In this document: piece after piece, positions 1-7,980 of the stretch | How the letters are laid out: each line of letters opens with the position of its first letter | Position numbering within the stretch: the stretch's first letter is position 1 | DNA from: Pseudomonas paraglycinae | Lineage (GTDB): Bacteria; Pseudomonadota; Gammaproteobacteria; Pseudomonadales; Pseudomonadaceae | NCBI RefSeq assembly: GCF_021601625.1 | Contig: NZ_BQHR01000003.1 | Location: forward strand, 1-64,000 | Reading direction: 5' to 3' | Length of the DNA stretch: 64,000 bases | Notes under the pieces: model-generated | What the model was told of the DNA's origin: nothing | Seen by the model: only the letters and a program-made list of their open reading frames with translations | Database searches by the model: none | Position numbers and translations under genes: made by a program

Positions 1-123
1 GGGGCGTGGGGTGGTGGGTTTGAAATGGTGGTCGAGGGCGCGTTCGGCGGCTTCGTGGAGTTTCTTTGAGTATGGGAATTCGTAGGGGGAAACTTCTTCG
101 TCAGTGAGGGTTGGGTCGATCAT
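1..123 (-). CDS. DUF6124-like protein, N-terminal part (runs off window)
   Basis: The first 41 residues of a minus-strand protein are visible. It begins MIDPTLTDEEVSPYEF and continues with SKKLHEAAERALDHHF, then a Pro/Thr-rich stretch. The SKKLHEAAERALD block is characteristic of a small Pseudomonas-restricted family (DUF6124) of unknown function, usually about 100-130 residues, so most of the gene lies outside the window. The start is supported by an AAAGGA ribosome-binding site about 9 bases upstream. No signal peptide or membrane segment is visible in this part. The family call rests on recalled similarity of this one motif. Confidence 0.6.
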   Translation of the reverse strand, partial: MIDPTLTDEEVSPYEFPYSKKLHEAAERALDHHFKPTTPRP

Positions 124-364
124 CGGTGTAAATCCTTTTGGAGTTGGAAAGATTTGCCCCGGTTTTCGGACTTGCACATCCGGTCACCGATTTTGCGGTG
201 ACACACAGAGGCTATCGACGATGGTCCAGCCTGCCTAGTTCATGGACAGCACCGCAGTTTGAAGGACATTTCCCAAGGATTTGCGAGGTAGAGGAACAAG
301 AAACCACAGCCTTCGGCAGCTCCTACAGGAATGTGTTTCTTCAGGTGTAGGACGGGGGGATGGT

Positions 365-414
365 GTGACGCGGAGCGTCACGGGATGCATTCCCACGCGG
401 AGCGTGGGAACGAT
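365..414. repeat. Two adjacent short hairpins, Pseudomonas intergenic repeat
   Basis: Two neighbouring palindromes: GTGACG-cggag-CGTCAC (365-381) and TTCCCACGCggaGCGTGGGAA (390-410), the second followed by CGATC. The second is nearly identical to the palindrome at 33356-33386. They lie in the 436-base gap between the DUF6124 gene and the SCP2-like gene. Apart from the promoter and ribosome-binding site of the minus-strand gene near 124-140, I see nothing else in that gap. Confidence 0.75.
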
Positions 415-559
415 CAGGTTCGGGGGTTGGAATTCGTGACTTGGTAGTCATCTGGCAGGAAAAGACCTACATCGTCTTCTATCAATCCTAGATAGTGGCT
501 AATCCGTCCGAATCCCTTACACTCCCCCAGCCGTTCATTTCCCTTTTGAGGCTGTGCGC

Positions 560-943
560 ATGAAATTTCGTTTTCTTCTGTGGATGCTGGGTCTGTTGAT
601 GGGTAAGGCCAGTCGGACAAATCCTGCGTTCCAGCAGCAGTTGGGTGACAAGGATCTGGTGTTTCAGCTACAGACTCTGGACGGGAAAGTGGCGCGGCAT
701 TTCGTGGTGAAGGATCAGCGCATTACCAGCAAGTCCGGGGTGGTGGCGGAGCCGGCGTTTGCGATTGCCTTTAAAGACGCGGCGTTCGGGTTTGCCACGA
801 TGCAGGCGAAGAACAAGCAGCTGGCGTTCATGCAGGGGATTCAGGACAAGTCGATCCAGCTCAAGGGCAACCCGGCGCTGGTGATGTGGTTCCAGGGGTT
901 GATGAAGTATTTGAAGCCGCGGAAGGCCAAGCCGAAGTCATAG
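560..943 (+). CDS. SCP2 sterol-binding-like domain protein
   Basis: A 127-residue protein. It has a short hydrophobic N-terminus (MKFRFLLWMLGLLMG) and then a single compact alpha/beta domain containing VFQLQTLDGKVARHFVVKDQRI and, later, QGIQDKSIQLKGNPALVMWFQGL. The alternating strands and the closing 'G(D/N)xxLVMWFxGL' segment resemble SCP2-type lipid-binding domains. The ATG at 560 is preferred over an in-frame GTG at 554 because GAGG lies 8-9 bases before the ATG. The C-terminus is Lys-rich (PRKAKPKS). It stands alone, facing the convergent Fic gene. The substrate is unknown and the fold assignment is inferred from pattern only. Confidence 0.6.
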   Translation: MKFRFLLWMLGLLMGKASRTNPAFQQQLGDKDLVFQLQTLDGKVARHFVVKDQRITSKSGVVAEPAFAIAFKDAAFGFATMQAKNKQLAFMQGIQDKSIQLKGNPALVMWFQGLMKYLKPRKAKPKS

Positions 944-979
944 GGCTTTCAGGCAGCTTGTCGGGACGGGCCTGCCTCT

Positions 980-1741
980 TCAGCTTTCGGGCTCGGGAGG
1001 CTCGGCGTCCAGGGGCTGGGCCCGGTATGTCTTGTAGATCTGCTGGACTTGCGGGTTGTCCAGGTTCTCGTAAGTGATGTCTTCCTTGTCCAGGCCATCC
1101 AGGCCTCGGATGCCACTGATGGTCTCTGGCCATTCGTCACGACTGCATATATCGATTACGAACGGGTTGAGGTAGTTATCGAGATGCCTTTCGCGCGGCT
1201 CTCGGATCTCGTCGCTGAGGGCCCGCAGGTAGTCGTCTTTGTTTGTTCTTGACCAGTCGATGGCGAACCCGGCTCGATAACAGAGTTCCATGAAGACCAA
1301 TAGAATCGCGCGGCCATTGCCGTCCAGGAAGGGGTGTGCGAAAGCCAGTTGGCCCATCACTCCACCGGGATGGTCTCTGAAGCGTTTTTTGTCTGATGCG
1401 AGCTTGAGCGCATAGTCGACAGATATTTTGATGGAGTCCGGGCGCTCGAAGGCGGTGCTGCGAGGGTCGTCGAGAGAGCCCTTGAAGACTGCCAGGTGGG
1501 GGACAAGCTCGTTCCGGTCTTTTCCTGCCCAGTGATAGAAGCCGGAGAACAGGATTTCGTGAACCTTGAGTACAGTCTGGTAATCGATTGGCTTTTTCTT
1601 GGCCAGATAGGCAAGCGCCTCTTCGATACTCAATTCGAACGAAAGATGCTCTGACTCTTTTACTTCAACGGGATCTTTCAGTTGCAGCGAGTTTTGAAGA
1701 TATCCAGCCGTGTCGAAGTCGCCGAACGGATCAAAAGTCAT
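980..1741 (-). CDS. Fic-domain protein (probable AMP-transferase)
   Basis: A 253-residue protein with a complete Fic active-site motif, HPFLDGNGR, at residues 136-144. The motif is preceded by the flap-like segment HLAVFKGSLDDPRS (about 82-95). Fic enzymes use the motif His to transfer AMP from ATP to a target hydroxyl; Fic proteins of P. fluorescens are known that modify DNA gyrase. The whole fold is present, and an acidic Pro-rich tail ends the protein. No [S/T]xxxE[G/N] autoinhibitory motif is seen in the protein. The start codon overlaps the stop of the small upstream gene (ATGA), a typical toxin-antitoxin arrangement with the partner translated first. The target is unknown. Confidence 0.85.
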   Translation of the reverse strand: MTFDPFGDFDTAGYLQNSLQLKDPVEVKESEHLSFELSIEEALAYLAKKKPIDYQTVLKVHEILFSGFYHWAGKDRNELVPHLAVFKGSLDDPRSTAFERPDSIKISVDYALKLASDKKRFRDHPGGVMGQLAFAHPFLDGNGRAILLVFMELCYRAGFAIDWSRTNKDDYLRALSDEIREPRERHLDNYLNPFVIDICSRDEWPETISGIRGLDGLDKEDITYENLDNPQVQQIYKTYRAQPLDAEPPEPES

Positions 1742-1995
1742 GCGCTACGTTTCTGTGCGCGCCTTTCTTGAAGATAGCGCCCTTGGAGCGCCAAGATTTC
1801 AGATTTGCTCAGAACGCCTTTTCTCTTGAGATTGACGAGCAGCTGTTCGATGCCATCCAGCTCGACGACATCGCCAGACAAGCGGGTAATACCCACGGCC
1901 ATACGACTCATGCCGTCACGACTGGCTGTAACCTTGTTGTTTTTGGCAAGCTTGCGCACTTCGCTTGCAACGCTGACAGCATCTGTTTGGGTCAT
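1738..1995 (-). CDS. Small partner of Fic protein (putative antitoxin)
   Basis: An 85-residue basic protein translated immediately ahead of the Fic gene, with a 4-base ATGA overlap and a good AGAGGA ribosome-binding site 8 bases before its ATG. It reads as a short N-terminal helix (SEVRKLAKNNKV), a central strand-like part (MAVGITRLSGDVVELDGIEQLL) and a Lys/Arg-rich C-terminal helix ending QERRAQKRSA. Position and size suggest the antitoxin of the module. However, it lacks the [S/T]xxxE[G/N] inhibitory helix of VbhA/YhfG-type Fic antitoxins; the nearest match, SVASEV, ends in Val. The function is therefore inferred from position only. Confidence 0.55.
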   Translation of the reverse strand: MTQTDAVSVASEVRKLAKNNKVTASRDGMSRMAVGITRLSGDVVELDGIEQLLVNLKRKGVLSKSEILALQGRYLQERRAQKRSA

Positions 1996-2132
1996 CGGAA
2001 ATTCCTCTGAATGCCGTCAAATCATAGCAGGGCGCTTGTTTGCTGTCGTTGCTGGCAAAGTGGCCGAAATCTGTGGAGCCAGGGCCCTATCTGCAATCAA
2101 AACAGGCCCTGGTTGACGTTCCGAAGAATGCT

Positions 2133-3533
2133 TTAAGCCTGGCTGAACTGCGAAGCCAGTTCACGCAACAACACTTCCGCCTCAAGCACTTTGCTGACCA
2201 CATCATTGGCCTTATCGCGAGTCAGGCCAACACGCTCCAGCAGCGCATCCGGAATATCTTCATCCGGCCCGGAGCCGATCCCGCGACTGCGCAGCAGGCG
2301 CACGGCCAGGCAGACGAGGTTCGGGTATTCGGCGTAGGCGCCGTCGTAGTTCGGGTCGTGCTGGAAGCGCAGGGCGGTGGCCAGTTCGTCCGGCATGTCC
2401 CAGTAGCGCATCAGCCAGGAGCCGATCTGTTCGCGGCTGATGCCCAGCAGGTGTTGCTCGACATAGCTGTGGCACAGGTGCGGGTTGACCTCCAGGTGGC
2501 GGCAGATCAGCGAGAAGTGCGGCGGGAACACGTGGGCCAGCAGCAGGTAGCCGAAGTTGTGCAGGAGGCCGGCGAGGTAGGTCAGGCCGGATTCCGGACG
2601 CTGGGCGCGCGGCATGGCGCGGGTCAGGCCCTCGATGACGGCAGCGGTGTAGATCGACTGCTGCCAGTACGGCGTGGTGTGTTGCGGGTGATCCTTGGGC
2701 AGGCTCAGGGTCTTGCCAAGGGCCAGGCCCAGCGCCAGGTTGATCACCAGATCGAAGCCCAGCACGCGGACGATCGCGTCTTCCACCGAACGGATCTTGC
2801 CCGGCGAGGCGTAGTACGGCGACGCCGCCCAGCTCACCACTTGCGCAGCCAGCGCCGGGTCGGTTTCGACCACGCCGGTGATGTCGTCGATGGTGGCGTT
2901 CGGGTCGACGCGCAGCTTGATGATTTTTTGTGCGGTTTCGGCCAGCGGCGGAATTTCGATGGTAGCTTCCAGACGCTGCTGGATGCGCCGCGCGGTGAAC
3001 GCCTGCACGGCCTGGGTGATTTCCTCGCGGTCATCGTCCGGGCGGTCGAGGTTCGGGCGGATGCTGCTCAGGGCTTCGCCGAAGTTGGCGGCGCTGGCCT
3101 TGGTCAGCATGGTCTTGAAGTCTTCGCTGGCGATTTCCAGCAGCAGGCCCGGCTCTCCGGAGTTGATCAGCAACTTCGGCTCGCGCAGCAGGCCTTCTTC
3201 GTAGAGGCACGGCGAGCTGGTCAGCGCCGGCAGGCCCGGCAGCAGGCTCAGGCTGTGTTTGCCGAGCATCTTTTCCAGGCGCTCGGTGGACACGGCGGTC
3301 AGGCGACGGCCAGTCAGTTCGGCGAGGCGGTTGAGATCCAGCAACTGGCTCTGTGGAAACAGCACCATCAGCGCACCGACCGCGTCGTCCAGCAACACGG
3401 CCTGCACTTTGCGCGAGGCATTGAGGCCGTGGTGGTCGAGCACTTCTTCGTAGGCGACGCCCAGCTTGTTGAGCAGCAGCCGAATAACAGACGGAGCGTG
3501 CGGGAGTTCGGGGGCGAGAGCAGCTTCGGTCAT
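2133..3533 (-). CDS. YbaK/aminoacyl-tRNA deacylase-like + HDOD domain protein
   Basis: A 466-residue two-domain protein. Residues about 10-150 resemble a YbaK/ProX-type domain (tRNA-editing deacylase fold: SVIRLLLNKLGVAYEE, LLDLNRLAELTGRRLTAVS). Residues about 190-400 form an HDOD domain (IPPLAETAQKIIKLRVDPNA, VVETDPALAAQVV, VLGFDLVINLALG, LAGLLHNFGYLLLAHVFP). The usual HD pair is His-Asn here (LLHNFG), so metal-dependent phosphohydrolase activity is unlikely; HDOD proteins usually act in signalling. The ATG at 3533 is chosen over an upstream TTG at 3557. It lies downstream of recG on the same strand with an 80-base gap. The fusion is widespread in Pseudomonas, but its role is not established. 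Confidence 0.8.
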   Translation of the reverse strand: MTEAALAPELPHAPSVIRLLLNKLGVAYEEVLDHHGLNASRKVQAVLLDDAVGALMVLFPQSQLLDLNRLAELTGRRLTAVSTERLEKMLGKHSLSLLPGLPALTSSPCLYEEGLLREPKLLINSGEPGLLLEIASEDFKTMLTKASAANFGEALSSIRPNLDRPDDDREEITQAVQAFTARRIQQRLEATIEIPPLAETAQKIIKLRVDPNATIDDITGVVETDPALAAQVVSWAASPYYASPGKIRSVEDAIVRVLGFDLVINLALGLALGKTLSLPKDHPQHTTPYWQQSIYTAAVIEGLTRAMPRAQRPESGLTYLAGLLHNFGYLLLAHVFPPHFSLICRHLEVNPHLCHSYVEQHLLGISREQIGSWLMRYWDMPDELATALRFQHDPNYDGAYAEYPNLVCLAVRLLRSRGIGSGPDEDIPDALLERVGLTRDKANDVVSKVLEAEVLLRELASQFSQA

Positions 3534-3612
3534 GGTCTGTATCCGTTTTTGAAACAATTGCTGGAGTATAACCAGCTTGGTTGGAACGAGCTGTCAGAAA
3601 CTGCGACGGTGC

Positions 3613-5688
3613 TCACACTTGGCCGTATTGCTGCCCGTGTCGCAGCCAGCGGTCTAGTAACGGGCTGACGTGGGTGGGCCAGCGTTCGAGCAAGGCCTGG
3701 GCGGCATCGCGCACGGCGGGCAGCAGATCGGCGTCGCGCATCAGGTCGGCGACCTTGAATTGCAGCAGACCGGTCTGGCGGGTGCCGAGCATTTCGCCGG
3801 GGCCGCGCAGTTCGAGGTCTTTTTCGGCGATGACGAAACCGTCGTTGGTCTCGCGCATGATGCCCAGGCGCTGGCGGCCGATCTGTGACAGCGGCGGATG
3901 GTAGAGCAGCACGCAATGGCTGACCGCGCTGCCCCGGCCGACCCGACCGCGTAGCTGGTGTAACTGCGCAAGGCCCAGGCGCTCGGGGTTTTCGATGATC
4001 ATCAGGCTGGCGTTGGGTACGTCCACGCCGACTTCGATCACGGTGGTGGCGACCAGCAGTTGCAGGTTGCCGGCCTTGAATTCGGCCATGACGGCGGCTT
4101 TCTCGGCGGGTTTCATGCGGCCGTGGATCAGCCCGACTTTCAACTCGCCGAGTGCGGCGGTGAGGTCTTCGAACGTGGTTTCGGCGGCCTGACAGGTCAG
4201 CTCTTCGGACTCTTCGATCAGCGTGCACACCCAATAGGCCTGTCGACCTTCGGCGCAGGCGCTGCGTACCCGCTCGATGACTTCGACGCGACGGGTGTCG
4301 GTGACCAGCACGGTGTTGACCGGGGTTCGGCCGGGCGGCAGTTCGTCGAGGATCGAGGTGTCGAGGTCGGCGTAGGCGCTCATCGCCAGCGTCCGCGGAA
4401 TCGGCGTGGCGGTCATGATCAGTTGATGCGGGCACATGCGCCCGCCGACGCCTTTCTGCCGCAGCGCCAGACGTTGCTGCACGCCGAAGCGGTGCTGTTC
4501 GTCGATGATCACCAGCGCGAGGTTCTTGAACTGCACTTCATCCTGGAACAGCGCGTGAGTGCCGACCACCATCGGCGTGCCGCTGGCGATCTGTTCCAGC
4601 GCGGCGACGCGGTTCTTGCCCTTGAGCTTGCCGGCCAGCCACGCCACGTCGATGCCCAGCGGTTCGAGCCAGCGCTTGAAGGTGATGAAGTGCTGTTCGG
4701 CAAGGATCTCGGTCGGCGCCATCAGTGCGACCTGATAACCCGCTTCCAACGCTTGCAGCGCGGCGAGGGCGGCGACCACGGTTTTGCCGGCGCCAACGTC
4801 GCCCTGAATCAGCCGCAGCATAGGTTCGTGCTGACTGAGGTCGTAGGCGATTTCGTTGCCGACCCGTTGCTGAGCGCCGGTCGGATTGAAGCCGAGGTTG
4901 GCCAGGTATTTTGCCGGCAGCTTGGTGGCTTTCGGCATCGCCGGCGCGCGCAGGGAGCGCATGCTCTCGCGCAGGCGTTGCTGGGACAGTTGATGAGTCA
5001 GCAGTTCCTCGAAAGCGAGGCGGTGCTGGGCCCAGTGATGGCCAAGGGCGAGTTCGTCGACGTCGGCATCGGCGGGCGGGTTGTGCAGGTAGCGGATCGC
5101 GTCGGCCAGCGGCGCCAGTTGATAGTCGCGGGCCAGTTCGGTCGGTAGCCAGTCGGGCAGGGTGGATGGCTTGAGCAGGGTCAGGGTCTGCATGCACAAC
5201 TGACGCAGACGCGCCTGGGTCAGGCCTTCGGTCAGCGGGTAGACCGGGGTCAGGGTTTCATCCACCGGCGGCGGTTCGTCGCCATTGATGGCGCGGTATT
5301 CCGGGTGGTAGATCTCCAGCCCCGAGGCACCGGGCCGGGCTTCGCCGTAGCAGCGAATCCGCGTGCCGCGCTTTAGGCCTTCTTTCTGCGCGTTGCTGAA
5401 GTGATAGAAGCGCAGGCTCAGTCCGCCGGTGCCGTCCTGCAAGCGCACGACGAGGCTGCGGCGTCGGCCCATGACCACGTCGGCGCCGCTGACGGTGCCT
5501 TCGACCACGGCGTCCTGCCCCGGCCGCAACGCGCCGATCGGCACCACGCGGGTGCGATCCTGATAACGCAGCGGCAGGTGGAACAGCACGTCCTGAAGGT
5601 TTTCCAGGCCGACCTTGGCCAGTTTCTCGGCCATGGCTTCACCGACACCCTTGAGTGCGGTGACCGACACCTGCGACAGCTCCGTCAT
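3613..5688 (-). CDS. recG: ATP-dependent DNA helicase RecG
   Basis: A 691-residue superfamily-2 helicase that regresses stalled replication forks and branch-migrates Holliday junctions. An N-terminal wedge/OB region (about 1-240) precedes the motor. Motif I is GDVGAGKT (296-303), the DEAH-type box is DEQH (396-399), and TATPIPRTLAM forms motif III. Near the C-terminus are the motif VI segment QLRGRVGRG and the conserved RecG ending. The length matches the family. The start lies 9 bases after the oxyR stop, so the two genes are probably co-transcribed, an arrangement known in Pseudomonas. That suggests recombination repair is raised during peroxide stress. Confidence 0.97.
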   Translation of the reverse strand: MTELSQVSVTALKGVGEAMAEKLAKVGLENLQDVLFHLPLRYQDRTRVVPIGALRPGQDAVVEGTVSGADVVMGRRRSLVVRLQDGTGGLSLRFYHFSNAQKEGLKRGTRIRCYGEARPGASGLEIYHPEYRAINGDEPPPVDETLTPVYPLTEGLTQARLRQLCMQTLTLLKPSTLPDWLPTELARDYQLAPLADAIRYLHNPPADADVDELALGHHWAQHRLAFEELLTHQLSQQRLRESMRSLRAPAMPKATKLPAKYLANLGFNPTGAQQRVGNEIAYDLSQHEPMLRLIQGDVGAGKTVVAALAALQALEAGYQVALMAPTEILAEQHFITFKRWLEPLGIDVAWLAGKLKGKNRVAALEQIASGTPMVVGTHALFQDEVQFKNLALVIIDEQHRFGVQQRLALRQKGVGGRMCPHQLIMTATPIPRTLAMSAYADLDTSILDELPPGRTPVNTVLVTDTRRVEVIERVRSACAEGRQAYWVCTLIEESEELTCQAAETTFEDLTAALGELKVGLIHGRMKPAEKAAVMAEFKAGNLQLLVATTVIEVGVDVPNASLMIIENPERLGLAQLHQLRGRVGRGSAVSHCVLLYHPPLSQIGRQRLGIMRETNDGFVIAEKDLELRGPGEMLGTRQTGLLQFKVADLMRDADLLPAVRDAAQALLERWPTHVSPLLDRWLRHGQQYGQV

Positions 5689-5697
5689 GACGCTGGC

Positions 5698-6627
5698 TTA
5701 ACCGGCCGTAACCGGCGCGGCAGGCTTGGCGACCGAGCACAGGCGAATGGAGTCGGCGAGGATCTCGATGGCTTTCGGCCGTGGGAAGCTGGCGCGCCAG
5801 GCGATGGCCACGGTGCGGAACGGCACCGGTGCCGACAGCGGGCGCACTTCGATCACGCCCGGGGCGTAGTGATGGCTGTCCACTGCCGACAGCGGCAGGA
5901 TCGAGATGCCCAGGCCGGACGCGACCATGTGGCGGATGGTTTCCAGCGAGCTGGATTCGACCGTGGTGTGCTTGGCGCCGTCGTTGCCCTTGGTCAGGGT
6001 CGGGCAGGCTTCCAGCACTTGATCGCGGAAGCAGTGGCCTTCACCAAGCAGCAACAGGCTCTTGTCGTTGAGCAGCGCGGCGTCGATGGATTCTTTCTGG
6101 GTCCACGGGTGCTGGGCCGGCATCAGGACGTAGAACGGCTCGTCGTAGAGTTGCAGGGTCAGCACGTCGGCTTCGTTGAACGGCAGGGCGATGATGATCG
6201 CGTCCAGTTCGCCGTTGCGCAATTTGTCGCGCAGCACGTGGGTGAAGTTTTCTTCGATGTACAACGGCATCTGCGGGGCGACCCGGTGCAGTTGCGGAAT
6301 CAGGTGCGGGAACAGGTACGGGCCGACGGTGTAGATCGCGCCGACTTTCAGCGGGGCGGTCAACTGGTTCTTGCCGGCCTGGGCCAGTTCGCGAATGCCT
6401 TGGGCCTGCTCCAGCACTTTCTGCGCCTGGGCGACGATACCTTCGCCGACGGGTGTCAGGCGTACGGCGCTTTTGCTGCGCTCGAAAATCAGCACACCGA
6501 GTTCGTCTTCAAGCTTTTTCACGCCCACCGACAGGGTCGGCTGGCTGACGTGGCAACGCTCGGCCGCGTGGCCGAAATGCTGCTCTTGGGCGAGGGTAAC
6601 GATGTAGCGTAATTCTGTGAGAGTCAT
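5698..6627 (-). CDS. oxyR: Hydrogen peroxide-sensing regulator OxyR
   Basis: A 309-residue LysR-family activator. The N-terminal winged helix-turn-helix spans about residues 1-60 (FGHAAERCHVSQPTLSVGVKKLEDELG). The two redox cysteines that form the peroxide-induced disulfide are at exactly C199 and C208 (GEGHCFRDQVLEACPTL), the numbering known for E. coli OxyR. It controls peroxide-defence genes such as catalases and alkyl hydroperoxide reductases, which are not in this window. It is the first gene of a likely oxyR-recG unit. The 175 bases upstream, towards tonB, carry the tonB terminator and an AT-rich stretch likely to hold its promoter. Confidence 0.97.
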   Translation of the reverse strand: MTLTELRYIVTLAQEQHFGHAAERCHVSQPTLSVGVKKLEDELGVLIFERSKSAVRLTPVGEGIVAQAQKVLEQAQGIRELAQAGKNQLTAPLKVGAIYTVGPYLFPHLIPQLHRVAPQMPLYIEENFTHVLRDKLRNGELDAIIIALPFNEADVLTLQLYDEPFYVLMPAQHPWTQKESIDAALLNDKSLLLLGEGHCFRDQVLEACPTLTKGNDGAKHTTVESSSLETIRHMVASGLGISILPLSAVDSHHYAPGVIEVRPLSAPVPFRTVAIAWRASFPRPKAIEILADSIRLCSVAKPAAPVTAG

Positions 6628-6747
6628 AGCAAGCGTCCATGAAGATGCGGGCCAAGCATACCGGCTGCAATCGATAGACGCACGTTATCAGACTGAGTGA
6701 TGAATGCGACACCGGGCAATGCCGGTTTGCCGTGGATGGATAAGCAA

Positions 6748-6767
6748 AAGGCACCTTTCGGTGCCTT
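6748..6767 (-). terminator. Terminator of exbB-exbD-tonB
   Basis: AAGGCACC-tttc-GGTGCCTT. Read on the minus strand, it is followed by TTTTGC. It lies 36 bases after the tonB stop and before the oxyR promoter. Confidence 0.75.
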
Positions 6768-6802
6768 CTGGGCTGGATCAGGCCGGGATCCGCGAGTGCG
6801 GA

Positions 6803-7549
6803 TCAGCGGCGGCGTTCCAGCGAGTACACAAACGGCGCAACGATTTCGATCGCGCCATTGGTCAGCATGTCGGCCGGCGGCTTGGGCAGCGGTTGGGCGC
6901 GGCGGATCATTTCCAGGGTGGCCCGGTCCAGATCGGCGTTGCCGGAGCGGCCCACCAGTTCGAACGACAGCACGTTGCCTTCGCCATCAACCACGAAACG
7001 CAACCGGTTCAAGCCTTCCTTGCCCCGTGCCTGAGCGCTGGCCGGGTACTTCTTGTACTTGGCCAGATGCGCGAGCAGGGTACCTTGCCAGCTGGCCTTG
7101 GCGGCCAATTGTGCAGGCGACGGGCCCGGTGCAGGCTGGACTGATTTCTCCGTCGGGGCCTGAGTCGGCTGGGTATCGGCCGGCTTCTCTTCGGACGGTT
7201 TCTCCTTCGGCGGATCGGGCAGTTTCTTCTCGATCGGCTTCGGCGGTTTGGGTTTCGGCTTGGGTTTCGGTTTCTGCACCGCGATCTCGGCTTTCGGCGC
7301 TTCGGCCAGTTTCGGGATCGGCAGTTCTTCAACCGGAGCCGGTGGCTGCGGTGGCGTGACGACTTTCGGCGGTGCGGGCGGTGGTGGGGCCGGAACCGGT
7401 GCCAGCTCGACCATCATTGCCTGCGGCGGCAATTCGATGGGCGGGCGGGCGGTCCAGTTCAGCGCCAGCGCGATGGCCAGCGCGTGAACACCCAGCACCA
7501 CGGCCAGGCTACCGCTGTAACGCGTCAGCTTATGGCGCGTCGTGATCAT
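6803..7549 (-). CDS. tonB: Energy-transducing protein TonB
   Basis: A 248-residue protein with the classic three-part TonB plan. A single N-terminal membrane anchor spans about residues 12-31. A Pro-rich spacer follows, with a (Lys-Pro)n run KPKPKPKPKP around residues 95-104. The C-terminal TonB domain runs from about 165 to the end (YPASAQARGKEGLNRLRFVVDG, then LDRATLEMIRRAQPLP). It carries inner-membrane energy to outer-membrane receptors for siderophores and vitamin B12. It is the last gene of exbB-exbD-tonB, and its ATG overlaps the exbD stop. TonB genes are usually iron-repressed, but I could not find a convincing Fur site. Confidence 0.95.
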   Translation of the reverse strand: MITTRHKLTRYSGSLAVVLGVHALAIALALNWTARPPIELPPQAMMVELAPVPAPPPPAPPKVVTPPQPPAPVEELPIPKLAEAPKAEIAVQKPKPKPKPKPPKPIEKKLPDPPKEKPSEEKPADTQPTQAPTEKSVQPAPGPSPAQLAAKASWQGTLLAHLAKYKKYPASAQARGKEGLNRLRFVVDGEGNVLSFELVGRSGNADLDRATLEMIRRAQPLPKPPADMLTNGAIEIVAPFVYSLERRR

Positions 7550-7974
7550 TTCTTGACTGCGCTCTCGAGTCCGACCAGACCGACCTTCAGGTAACCGGCG
7601 GCGCGCAGGTTATCCATCACGCTCATCAGGTCGCCGTAATCCACGCCTTTGTCGGCCTGGAAGAAGATCGTCGTGTCTTTCTTGCCCTGGGTCTTGGCGT
7701 CGAGTGCGGCGCCGAGGGTTTCGGCCTTCACTTCGTCATCGCCCAGGAACAGGCGCTGGTCAGCCTTCACGCTGAGGAACACCGGTTTCTCCGGCCGCGG
7801 CGCCGGTTTGGCGGTCGAGGCAGGCAGGTCAACCTTGATGTCCACGGTGGCCAGCGGCGCGGCCACCATGAAGATGATCAACAGCACCAGCATCACGTCG
7901 ATGAACGGCGTGACGTTGATTTCGTGGTTCTCGGCCAGATCGTCGTCTGCGCCTTCTTTCAAATGCAGGCCCAT
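7546..7974 (-). CDS. exbD: TonB-system biopolymer transport protein ExbD
   Basis: A 142-residue inner-membrane protein with one transmembrane helix at about residues 21-43 (VTPFIDVMLVLLIIFMVAAP). The helix carries the essential proton-path aspartate at D26 (PFIDVMLVLLIIFM), and a periplasmic domain follows. With ExbB it forms the proton-driven motor that energises TonB. The gene starts 6 bases after exbB and overlaps tonB by 4 bases, so the three are certainly one operon. Length is normal for the family. Confidence 0.95.
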   Translation of the reverse strand: MGLHLKEGADDDLAENHEINVTPFIDVMLVLLIIFMVAAPLATVDIKVDLPASTAKPAPRPEKPVFLSVKADQRLFLGDDEVKAETLGAALDAKTQGKKDTTIFFQADKGVDYGDLMSVMDNLRAAGYLKVGLVGLESAVKK

Positions 7975-7980
7975 GGCCGA

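Noticed and set aside
2040-3668. Long plus-strand frame of 542 codons across the HDOD gene
   Set aside because: It is antisense to a gene with clear domains. Its composition (Gln/Val/Gly/Arg-rich) is typical of shadow frames in high-GC DNA.
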